Origin: CAKZRD01 sp964549155
GTDB lineage: Archaea; Nanobdellota; Nanobdellia; Pacearchaeales; GW2011-AR1
Length of the DNA stretch: 11,355 nt
NCBI GenBank assembly: GCA_964549155.1
Contig: CAZJUG010000026.1
Coordinates: 1 to 11,355, forward strand
Direction of reading: 5' to 3'
Numbering within the stretch: position 1 is the stretch's first letter; each line of letters opens with the position of its first letter. The translations under genes and the position numbers were made by a program. The notes under the pieces were generated by a model. It made no database searches. It had not been told where the DNA came from and saw only the letters and a list, made by a program, of their open reading frames with translations. Below, piece after piece: positions 6,716 to 11,355 of the stretch.

Positions 6716-6895
6716 ATGGAAAAGAAACGAGAAGCAAAATTTATCAAAGTTAAGTGTTCGAAGTGTAAGAAATCTCAGATTATCTTTGGAAAGGCTTCCT
6801 CAAAAGTTCATTGTATTGAATGTGAAGGAGTTTTAGCATTGCCTTCTGGCGGAAATGCAAAAATCAGAGCCAGAGTAGAAGAAGTCCTTAACTAA
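6716..6895 (+). CDS. rps27e: 30S ribosomal protein eS27, 59 aa
   Basis: eS27 is a small zinc-ribbon protein of the archaeal and eukaryotic 30S/40S subunit. The translation begins MEKKREAKFIKVKC and has four zinc ligands as C14-x2-C17 and C33-x2-C36. The ribbon is followed by GVLALPSGGNAKIRARVEEVL, which matches the family's conserved ending. At 59 residues it is near the archaeal norm. The gene sits 47 bp after the recJ-like gene and 46 bp before aIF2-alpha, and has its own promoter. The order eS27, aIF2-alpha, nop10 is widely conserved in archaea. The eL44 gene that often precedes it is not here. Confidence 0.93.
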   Translation: MEKKREAKFIKVKCSKCKKSQIIFGKASSKVHCIECEGVLALPSGGNAKIRARVEEVLN

Positions 6896-6911
6896 TTCTT
6901 AGAAACAATAT

Positions 6912-6920
6912 CTTTAAAAG
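6912..6920 (+). promoter_or_regulatory. TATA box of aIF2-alpha/nop10
   Basis: ctttaaaag ends 21 nt before the ATG at 6942. The start context attctatgga is identical to those of eS27 and of the receiver-domain gene. Confidence 0.65.
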
Positions 6921-6941
6921 AGTACTAGAGTATAACATTCT

Positions 6942-7658
6942 ATGGAACTTGAAGAAGACTCTATAGTGCTGGGAACTGTGGAAAAGATAGAAAACATGAA
7001 TGTGTTTGTGAAATTGCCCGAAGGTAAGAGGGGGACAATTGTAACTTCCGAAATAGCTCCTGGAAGGATAAAAAACTTAAGAGAGTATGTAGCTCCAAAT
7101 AAACTGATAGTGTGTAAGGTACTAAGAATTTCTCCAAATCATATAGACCTCTCTTTAAGAAGAGTCACAGCAAGAGAGAAAAAGGAAACTCTTGAAAAAT
7201 ATCAACAAGAAAAAGATATTGAAATAGGTCTAAAAGCAATTTTAAAGGAAAAATTTCCTGAAGTCATAGAAAAATTAAGGGAAAAATTTAAAGAATTAAC
7301 AACATTTATTTTAAAAGCACAAGAAAACGAGACTATACTCAGCGAATATATACCTCCAGAATTTATTGAGAAAGTAAAAAAACTTACTGAAAAAAAGAAA
7401 AAAGAGGTAGAAATAAAAAAAGTTGTAAAACTAAAATGTTTGGATTCTGACGGAGTTAATAAAATAAAAGAAATACTTAATGTAGATAATGAAAAAGTAA
7501 AGATAATTTATGTCTCCGCAGGAAATTACCTCGTAGCATTAAAATCCGAAGATTACAAAAAAGCAAACCAATTAATGGAAGAGTTTACAGAACAGATAGA
7601 AAAAAAGTCAAAAAAATGTATTTGTGAACTAACCATAGAAGATAAGAAAACAAAATGA
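6942..7658 (+). CDS. eif2a: Translation initiation factor aIF2, alpha subunit
   Basis: aIF2-alpha forms the heterotrimer with beta and gamma that brings initiator Met-tRNA to the 30S subunit. Residues 1-80 are the S1/OB-fold domain (GTVEKIENMNVFVKLPEGKRG, then DLSLRRVT), about 85-160 the helical domain, and 170-238 the alpha-beta domain that contacts the gamma subunit (IKKVVKLKCLDSDGVNKIKEIL and the strand-helix ending). At 238 residues it is slightly shorter than the usual 260-275. The eukaryotic regulatory-phosphorylation loop is, as usual for archaea, not conserved (SEIAPGRIKN). It probably has a leaderless mRNA. Its TGA overlaps the nop10 ATG by the four bases ATGA, indicating coupled translation. 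Confidence 0.93.
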   Translation: MELEEDSIVLGTVEKIENMNVFVKLPEGKRGTIVTSEIAPGRIKNLREYVAPNKLIVCKVLRISPNHIDLSLRRVTAREKKETLEKYQQEKDIEIGLKAILKEKFPEVIEKLREKFKELTTFILKAQENETILSEYIPPEFIEKVKKLTEKKKKEVEIKKVVKLKCLDSDGVNKIKEILNVDNEKVKIIYVSAGNYLVALKSEDYKKANQLMEEFTEQIEKKSKKCICELTIEDKKTK

Positions 7659-7831
7659 CCTTCAAACTAAAGAAATGTCTTAATTGTAACACATATTCTC
7701 TTTCAGATTTCTGTGAAAAGTGCAAAACAAAGACATCCGAAGCACACTATAAGTTCAAAGAAATAAAAAGCCTCGAACGAGAGTCGAAACTTTCACACTC
7801 GCAAGAGTTGAAAGGACAGAAATTTTCCTAA
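7655..7831 (+). CDS. nop10: H/ACA RNP protein Nop10 with an aberrant C-terminus
   Basis: Nop10 is a small zinc-binding part of the H/ACA ribonucleoprotein that guides pseudouridylation with Cbf5, Gar1 and L7Ae. Residues 1-31 match well: MTFKLKKC, Y14-x-L16, zinc ligands C8, C11, C20, C23, and the AH at 30-31. The usual continuation (a PPRFSPEDPYxxYRR helix that binds Cbf5) is missing. From residue 38 the frame runs into the antisense copy of the tRNA-Thr 3' end (K38-S39 to about K45 read KSLERESK) and stops at 7829 inside a hairpin. So the last 20 residues derive from tRNA-associated noncoding DNA. Whether this short form still binds Cbf5 is uncertain. It starts by ATGA overlap with aIF2-alpha. 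Confidence 0.85.
   Translation: MTFKLKKCLNCNTYSLSDFCEKCKTKTSEAHYKFKEIKSLERESKLSHSQELKGQKFS
7767..7788 (-). repeat. Detached copy of the tRNA-Thr 3' end (repeat unit with 7879-7900)
   Basis: Twenty-two bases are identical to 7879-7900, which hold the T-loop and acceptor strand of tRNA-Thr, 112 bp away and in the same orientation. It lies within the nop10 frame. Just beyond it the minus strand reads TTTTTATTT, a good tRNA terminator, whereas the intact tRNA has only TTTCGG after it. The insert therefore seems to have separated the tRNA from its original terminator. Confidence 0.75.
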
Positions 7832-7838
7832 TTTCTGT
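7790..7838. repeat. Double-hairpin repeat, copy 2 (tRNA-Thr side)
   Basis: Hairpin A is ctttca (7790-7795) plus actc, loop gcaa, gagt plus tgaaag (7805-7814). Hairpin B is acagaaatt (7816-7824) with aatttctgt (7830-7838), a perfect 9-bp stem. The junction ttgaaaggacagaaa is identical to the copy at 4633-4685, and both are followed by ta. Confidence 0.7.
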
Positions 7839-7845
7839 ATCTGAA

Positions 7846-7862
7846 GCTCTACCTCTTAGAGC
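7846..7862 (-). other. D-arm-like stem-loop in the tRNA-Thr insert
   Basis: The minus strand reads gctct-aagaggt-agagc, a 5-bp stem with a 7-nt loop. The ggtagagc half is identical to the D-arm of tRNA-Thr at 7929-7936. With the perfect T-loop/acceptor copy at 7767-7788, it suggests the insert may be a decayed tRNA-Thr duplicate whose anticodon region was replaced by other hairpins. Confidence 0.4.
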
Positions 7863-7880
7863 GAAGAGTGAGAATCCGAA

Positions 7881-7953
7881 AGCCTCGAACGAGAGTCGAA
7901 CTCGTGACCTATTGCTTACGAAGCAATTGCTCTACCAACTGAGCTATCGAGGC
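7881..7953 (-). tRNA. tRNA-Thr (anticodon CGU)
   Basis: The 73-nt minus-strand gene has acceptor GCCTCGA/TCGAGGC, D arm AGCTC...GAGC with GG in the loop, anticodon stem ATTGC/GCAAT closing loop TTCGTAA (anticodon CGT), and a T arm with TTCGACT. The base after the acceptor is T73, normal for archaeal tRNA-Thr. CCA is not encoded. Its first base directly follows the TAA of the uracil-DNA glycosylase gene, with no gap and no TATA box of its own, so it is probably cut out of the same transcript. Confidence 0.95.
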
Positions 7954-8556
7954 TTAAAACAAACTTTTTTGAGAGATTTCTTTCTTAACAACTTCCATAT
8001 CATTCTCCCAAAGAGGCTTTAATTTTTGATTGTATATTATTGCTGCAGGATGAAAAAGAGGAATCAACTTCATTATCAACCCACAAAACTCTAAATCCCT
8101 AACCTCTCCATGTAAGGAAGTTATGCCCGGTTGCTTATCCATTTTATCCACATCCCCTCCAGATAAAAAAAATTTTGTAGAATAGTTTCCTAAAGAACAA
8201 ACAACAGAGGGTTTCATTTCTTTTATCTGTTTAACTAACCAAGGAGTATGCATTTTAATCTCCTCAGGCAATGGTCCTCGATTTTCTGGCGGGCGACATT
8301 TCAAAATATTAGCTATATAAATTTCATTTAAACTCAATCCGACTGCCAATAAAAGTTTATCCAAGTTTTTTCCTGCAGCTCCAACAAAAGGAAAACCCTG
8401 TTCATCTTCATTTCTTCCTGGAGCCTCGCCAACAAAAAGAATCTTTGCATTTGCATTTCCTTTCCCCACAACTATATTCTTACAATTTTTACAAATTTCA
8501 GTAGACTTCACTAACTCCGCCTCTGGAAAATTAAACTCTCCATCATTTAATGCCAT
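7954..8556 (-). CDS. udg: Family 4 (type a) uracil-DNA glycosylase, 200 aa
   Basis: The enzyme removes uracil from DNA at deaminated cytosine, starting base excision repair. Motif GEAPGRNEDEQGFPFVG (43-59) is the water-activating and uracil-pocket region of family 4, CRPPEN (87-92) follows, and FHPAA with His169 is the second active-site motif. Family members hold a 4Fe-4S cluster with four cysteines. Here C22-x2-C25 and C87 are present, but the fourth ligand, expected in EEIxxCxPYL, is His103 (EEIKMHTPWL). The length of 200 fits the family. The ATG at 8556 lies 20 nt after a TATA box shared with tRNA-Arg and should give a leaderless mRNA. The stop codon abuts tRNA-Thr. Confidence 0.93.
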   Translation of the reverse strand: MALNDGEFNFPEAELVKSTEICKNCKNIVVGKGNANAKILFVGEAPGRNEDEQGFPFVGAAGKNLDKLLLAVGLSLNEIYIANILKCRPPENRGPLPEEIKMHTPWLVKQIKEMKPSVVCSLGNYSTKFFLSGGDVDKMDKQPGITSLHGEVRDLEFCGLIMKLIPLFHPAAIIYNQKLKPLWENDMEVVKKEISQKSLF

Positions 8557-8576
8557 AAAAGACTAAAACAAAAAGG

Positions 8577-8586
8577 CTTAATAAAT
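8577..8586. promoter_or_regulatory. Shared divergent TATA box for tRNA-Arg and the glycosylase gene
   Basis: cttaataaat on the plus strand, or atttattaag on the minus strand, lies 20 nt from both the tRNA-Arg 5' end (8607) and the glycosylase ATG (8556). The exact symmetry suggests one box serves both directions. A small palindrome, attcc-aa-ggaat, follows at 8590-8601. Confidence 0.55.
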
Positions 8587-8606
8587 CTAATTCCAAGGAA
8601 TTTAAG

Positions 8607-8680
8607 GCCCCTATAGTTCAGCCTGGATAGAATGCAGGGTTGCGGTCTCTGCGACCGAGGTTCAAATCCTCGTAGGGGCA
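8607..8680 (+). tRNA. tRNA-Arg (anticodon GCG)
   Basis: The 74-nt gene has acceptor GCCCCTA/TAGGGGC with discriminator A, D stem GTTC/GAAT with GG in the loop, anticodon stem CAGGG/CTCTG closing loop TTGCGGT (anticodon GCG), and T arm CGAGG-TTCAAAT-CCTCG. CCA is not encoded and there is no intron. Confidence 0.95.
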
Positions 8681-8688
8681 TTTGAACC
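8659..8688. repeat. Inverted repeat joining the tRNA-Arg T-arm and its 3' trailer
   Basis: ggttcaaat (8659-8667) in the T arm is the exact reverse complement of atttgaacc (8680-8688), which begins at the discriminator base. The arrangement is the same in principle as at tRNA-Gln. Confidence 0.6.
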
Positions 8689-8705
8689 GAGGAGAGGTGC
8701 AAATA

Positions 8706-8759
8706 CTTTAATTTGATTTATAGAGAATTTAAGTCCCAGAAAATAGTTTTGATTTTCTG
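8706..8759. repeat. Hairpin repeat, copy 3 (tRNA-Arg side)
   Basis: cagaaaat (8737-8744) and attttctg (8752-8759) form a perfect 8-bp stem. On the minus strand, actattttctg matches 11 bases of the tRNA-Gln copy, so its orientation relative to the tRNA is the same. A weaker stem, ctttaatt with aatttaag (7 of 8 pairs), precedes it at 8706-8733. The ggacagaaa junction of the other two copies is not kept. Confidence 0.55.
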
Positions 8760-8761
8760 AG

Positions 8762-8781
8762 CCTCGTAGGGGCATTTGAAC
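8762..8781 (+). repeat. Detached copy of the tRNA-Arg 3' end (repeat unit with 8668-8687)
   Basis: Twenty bases are identical to 8668-8687, 94 bp away in the same orientation: the 3' T-stem strand, the acceptor strand, the discriminator and seven bases of flank. The repeat extends past the tRNA end, as expected of an att core or of a tandem duplication. Confidence 0.75.
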
Positions 8782-8827
8782 AGAAAAGATATAGCTAACT
8801 AAATTACAAAAAAATTCATCTCAAAAG

Positions 8828-8837
8828 ATTTAAAAAT
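8828..8837 (+). promoter_or_regulatory. TATA box of the 84-aa gene
   Basis: atttaaaaat is placed so that transcription should begin near 8858, giving a leader of about 40 nt, unlike the leaderless neighbours. Confidence 0.5.
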
Positions 8838-8858
8838 ACTGCTTATTAAACCAAATAA

Positions 8859-8889
8859 GAGGTGTAGTACCTCGGAAACTTATTCTGAG
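8859..8889 (+). promoter_or_regulatory. Two mutually exclusive hairpins in the leader of the 84-aa gene
   Basis: Hairpin 1 is gaggt-gtagt-acctc (8859-8873). Hairpin 2 is ctcggaa-actta-ttctgag (8871-8889), with seven pairs of which one is G-T. They share ctc at 8871-8873 and cannot form together. The first contains the Shine-Dalgarno-like gaggtg, about 35 nt before the ATG. Confidence 0.45.
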
Positions 8890-8898
8890 ATTATTAAG

Positions 8899-9153
8899 AT
8901 GAAATACACATTAGAAGAAACCTATATAATAAATGTAGAAAAATCGCAGAGCACGGTAGGAGAAATACCCCCCAGTTATGAAAGAAACTCCTTGAGAATT
9001 GTAGGTGAAGAACATATGGCAAGAGAAGTAAGAGATTTGAGGAACAAAAAACTAATCGTAGATGTTTTTCAAACAGGTAGAACATTAAGACATTTAACAG
9101 ATACAAGACTTACAAGGATTATCTCAAGATACCCTCCTAAGAAGAATCCATAA
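8899..9153 (+). CDS. Hypothetical protein, 84 aa
   Basis: I do not recognise the family. The protein is soluble, with no signal peptide or membrane segment. Residues 1-15 (MKYTLEETYIINVEK) look like beta structure. Residues 28-55 are charged (RNSLRIVGEEHMAREVRDLRNKKLI). Residues 56-77 look like an amphipathic helix (FQTGRTLRHLTDTRLTRII), and the basic end is RYPPKKNP. The net positive charge would suit binding of nucleic acid or of an acidic partner, but this is a guess. It has an archaeal TATA box and an unusually long structured leader. The receiver-domain gene follows after 49 bp with its own TATA box, so the two are neighbours rather than a tight operon. The frame contains no other ATG upstream. 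Confidence 0.7.
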   Translation: MKYTLEETYIINVEKSQSTVGEIPPSYERNSLRIVGEEHMAREVRDLRNKKLIVDVFQTGRTLRHLTDTRLTRIISRYPPKKNP

Positions 9154-9173
9154 TATATCTGGTTATATAAAAA

Positions 9174-9183
9174 CTTATAAATA
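9174..9183 (+). promoter_or_regulatory. TATA box of the receiver-domain gene
   Basis: cttataaata ends 19 nt before the ATG at 9203. The start context attctatgga matches eS27 and aIF2-alpha, and no clear Shine-Dalgarno motif is seen, so the gene is probably leaderless. Confidence 0.65.
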
Positions 9184-9202
9184 ATTTAGCATTGGGGATT
9201 CT

Positions 9203-9610
9203 ATGGATTATATGATTGCAGATGATAATACTCTCATGTATAGATTAATAAAAAATTGTTTAGGAAAACTTTGGGGAACCCTGATTCCTAGAAGAGTATA
9301 TTTTGCTGGAAATGGCATCGAAGTTCTTAGAACACTTGACGACTTAAAAAAACGAAAAGCCTTAGAAAGAATGGTTCTATTCTTAGATATCAATATGCCT
9401 TGCATGGATGGGATACAGGTTTTAGATAGGGTAAAAAGGGATGAATCTTATAAATCCATTTATGTTATTATGTGTACGAGTGAAAATGGTTCAGATTCTG
9501 TAAGAGAAGCATTATCTCATGGGGCAGATGATTATATACTCAAACCATTTACTCCCCGTATATTAAGAGAAAAAGTTGAAAAGTCTGTAAGGAATGTTGC
9601 AATGCCTTAA
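9203..9610 (+). CDS. Single-domain response regulator (CheY-like receiver), 135 aa
   Basis: This is a stand-alone receiver domain, the phosphorylatable switch of two-component systems. The signature residues are present: acidic pair Asp7-Asp8 (IADDN), phospho-acceptor Asp62 in LFLDINMPCMDG, Thr92 in MCTSEN, and Lys114-Pro115 in DDYILKPF. The domain fills the whole protein and there is no output domain, so it should act by protein-protein contact, as CheY or Spo0F do. An insertion-like stretch around 21-31 (GKLWGTLIPRR) lengthens the region after helix 1. No histidine kinase or chemotaxis gene is in the window. The downstream antiporter is convergent, only 5 bp away, so not co-transcribed. Confidence 0.9.
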   Translation: MDYMIADDNTLMYRLIKNCLGKLWGTLIPRRVYFAGNGIEVLRTLDDLKKRKALERMVLFLDINMPCMDGIQVLDRVKRDESYKSIYVIMCTSENGSDSVREALSHGADDYILKPFTPRILREKVEKSVRNVAMP

Positions 9611-9615
9611 AATGC

Positions 9616-11286
9616 CTAAAACTTTATCCTTCGCTCAAACAACCTTATCTGTTTTCTCATCTCTCGAACATAAGAATCTTTATCCAAATCGAACTTTTCA
9701 AGTAATTCTTCCAAATCAATTCCTGCAGAAATATTTGGAACTAAAACAAAATCTGCCCCATTTTGATATAGAATTGATGCCTCGGAAACTCTATTGCAAA
9801 CCACAATAAGAACTGCTTGAGGATTTAATTTTCTTACTTTCTTCAAAAGCATAATGTTTGTACTTAACTCTGGAACTGTGGATATAATCATCTTGGCATT
9901 CTGGAAATTTGCATCTTCTAAAAAGATTGGATTAGAAACATCTCCAAATAAACATTTAACTCCCCTAGACCTTAACTTTCTTATCCTTGTCGGATTAAAA
10001 TCAACGATAAGATAATTTTTACTTTTCCTTATCAAATACTCCATAATTGAAAAACCAACTCTGTTTTCCCCAATAAGAATATAATCTGGAATTTCCTTAT
10101 TGAATTCTTTATCTATAATCCTCTTTCTTTCAAATACAGACAAGAATCTAGCGAAGAAAGGATAAATCTTCTCAGAATACATCACCATGTATGTAGAACC
10201 TGCAATTGTGAAAAGACCAATGAAAGTCACAAAAGAAAGAATCTCAATAGGTAAATGGCCTACTTGTACACCCAATGCAATTAGTATTAGAGAGAATTCA
10301 GAGATCTGAGCAACTGTTAAACCTGCCATGAAACCAACCCTCTTACTATAGCCCATTAAACCCATAAGAGCTAGAACAATTAGAGGATTCCCAACTAGAA
10401 TAAAAACTGAAAAAACTATCGCTGCGAAGATCAATGGACCCATCCCACCAAAAACCATTTGTGCACCAAGAGATAGAAAGAAATAAATTATAAAGAAATC
10501 TCTAAGAGGTTTTATCTTTGCACTTATCTCAAAACTATATGGGGAAATTGAAAGCAATATTCCTGCAATTAAAGCCCCAACACCTATTGAAAATCCTGCA
10601 CCCAAGAATAGGGAAGCTAGTCCCAATCCCCAAGCAATCGCAAAAAGAAATAAAAATTCTTGTGACTTAGAAAAGAATGATTCAAATTTAGGTAATACAA
10701 AAATTGCAATGGGGATAAGTAATGCAAGATAAAAAGCCCCCTTTAATAGAACACTAACAATAGTACTAGCCGCACCACCAGAACCAAGAGAAGAAAATAT
10801 TATCAAGATAAATATTGCAACAAAGTCTTGGACAAGTAAAAATCCTCTAGAAATTTTTCCATAAAGAGTTTCTAAAGCATCCTTATCAGAAAGAAGTTTC
10901 ATCATAATAATCGTAGAAGAAAAAGTCAAGGCAATTGAAACATAAATAGAAACAATCCAACTAAACCCTAGTAAAATTCCAATTAGATAACCAATCAAAG
11001 AAGTAAATATAATCTGTCCGATTCCAGTAACAAAAGAAACTCCTCCAACCTCTTTAATAATCTTTGGTGAGAGACTTAACCCCACAATGAAAAGAAGTAA
11101 TGCAATTCCGAAGTTAGAAAAGAGTTCTACTGATTCCATTCCACCCATTAGATTCATAAAAAAAGGACCAACAATGATTCCTGAAAGAATGTATCCTATA
11201 ATAAGGGGTTGTTTTAACAATCTCATTATAACCGAGACTCCCAAGACAACTAAAAAGATAAGACTCAATTGTATTATATCCGACAT
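9616..11286 (-). CDS. CPA2-family cation/proton antiporter with C-terminal TrkA-N (RCK) domain, KefB-like
   Basis: The protein probably exchanges K+ or Na+ for H+ across the cytoplasmic membrane. The first 370 residues form about 12 membrane helices with CPA2 signatures: LLKQPLIIGYILSGIIVGP near the start, FSSTIIMMKLLSD, GFSIGVGALIAGILLS and PLRDFFIIYFFLSLGAQM. From about residue 400 a Rossmann TrkA-N domain begins (DYILIGENRVGFSIMEYL), with NAD-type motif GENRVG and acidic VDFN at the end of strand 2; it would gate transport by nucleotide binding. The length of 556 is typical for a TM plus TrkA-N architecture without a TrkA-C domain. I chose ATG 11286 (MSDIIQLS) because gaggt lies 7 nt upstream. 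A start at 11310 (eight residues longer) has gaggagg touching the ATG, which is too close. The substrate ion is unresolved. Confidence 0.9.
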   Translation of the reverse strand: MSDIIQLSLIFLVVLGVSVIMRLLKQPLIIGYILSGIIVGPFFMNLMGGMESVELFSNFGIALLLFIVGLSLSPKIIKEVGGVSFVTGIGQIIFTSLIGYLIGILLGFSWIVSIYVSIALTFSSTIIMMKLLSDKDALETLYGKISRGFLLVQDFVAIFILIIFSSLGSGGAASTIVSVLLKGAFYLALLIPIAIFVLPKFESFFSKSQEFLFLFAIAWGLGLASLFLGAGFSIGVGALIAGILLSISPYSFEISAKIKPLRDFFIIYFFLSLGAQMVFGGMGPLIFAAIVFSVFILVGNPLIVLALMGLMGYSKRVGFMAGLTVAQISEFSLILIALGVQVGHLPIEILSFVTFIGLFTIAGSTYMVMYSEKIYPFFARFLSVFERKRIIDKEFNKEIPDYILIGENRVGFSIMEYLIRKSKNYLIVDFNPTRIRKLRSRGVKCLFGDVSNPIFLEDANFQNAKMIISTVPELSTNIMLLKKVRKLNPQAVLIVVCNRVSEASILYQNGADFVLVPNISAGIDLEELLEKFDLDKDSYVREMRKQIRLFERRIKF

Positions 11287-11329
11287 GAGTTCAACCTCTA
11301 AATGTGACATCCTCCTCGCCCTAAAGGGT

Positions 11330-11350
11330 TGCCCTTGAAGGGCAACTTTT
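11330..11350. other. Perfect hairpin in the antiporter leader
   Basis: gttgccc and gggcaac form a 7-bp stem with loop ttgaa, extendable to 9 bp, at about 11328-11346. On the plus strand it is followed by ttttt, like an intrinsic terminator, but no plus-strand gene reads into it here. On the minus strand it lies in the leader of the antiporter, followed by a second small stem ccc-ttta-ggg. It may be a regulatory leader or the terminator of a gene outside the window. Confidence 0.4.
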
Positions 11351-11355
11351 TGCTT

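Noticed and set aside
8894..9106. Minus-strand 70-codon open frame opposite the 84-aa gene
   Set aside because: Its Leu/Phe/Cys-rich composition is typical of an antisense shadow, and the plus-strand gene has a TATA box and a sensible composition.
11328..11350. Intrinsic terminator for the receiver-domain gene
   Set aside because: It lies 1.7 kb beyond that gene, on the far side of a convergent gene, so it cannot be its natural terminator.
1..11355. A complete DGR cassette inside the window
   Set aside because: I looked for a reverse transcriptase (YxDD motif) and for a second copy of the VRCVR-coding segment on both strands and found neither.

Overview
The window is AT-rich archaeal DNA. 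Evidence for Archaea: archaeal-type uS15, eS27, aIF2-alpha and Nop10, a stand-alone Bud32 kinase of KEOPS, an archaeal RecJ-like DHH nuclease, a family 4 uracil-DNA glycosylase, and TATA boxes of the form ctttaaaa placed about 20 nt before start codons. Short proteins, mostly leaderless genes and a large secreted protein with modules typical of Pacearchaeota/Woesearchaeota surface proteins suggest a DPANN archaeon. The lineage is an inference, not something shown directly.

Layout. Bases 1-3048 (minus strand) hold most of a giant secreted, sequon-rich surface protein whose 3' end lies outside the window. It has a signal peptide, a Ser/Glu-rich stalk, an EF-hand-like loop, an Lcl_C/DUF1566 C-type-lectin-like domain and a Gly-rich beta-helix with 29-residue repeats. 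The end of the lectin-like domain is a GC-rich, sense-strand A-poor patch (937-1056) that looks like the variable region of a diversity-generating retroelement (DGR). A palindromic TATA region separates it from a divergent pair: a one-TM hypothetical protein and bud32 (3109-4246). A 650-bp noncoding stretch follows, with tRNA-Gln(UUG) in its middle. Next, all on the plus strand, come uS15, recJ-like nuclease, eS27, aIF2-alpha and nop10 (4898-7831), an information-processing cluster. tRNA-Thr(CGU) and the uracil-DNA glycosylase lie on the minus strand (7881-8556) and meet nop10 head to head. tRNA-Arg(GCG) follows on the plus strand, then an unknown 84-residue protein, a CheY-like single-domain receiver, and a convergent CPA2-type cation/proton antiporter with a TrkA-N domain.

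Most unusual. (1) The putative DGR target region; neither the reverse transcriptase nor the template repeat is in the window. (2) All three tRNA genes are followed by a second, truncated copy of their own 3' end 94, 112 or 230 bp downstream. The DNA next to each tRNA carries a related hairpin (acagaaa...tttctgt), and two of these share a 15-bp identical core plus a second adjacent hairpin. This could be a family of tiny tRNA-targeting elements or decayed tandem tRNA copies. One copy forms the C-terminus of nop10. Smaller points include a Cys-to-His change at a predicted iron-sulfur ligand of the glycosylase and an identical 10-bp start context on three leaderless genes.
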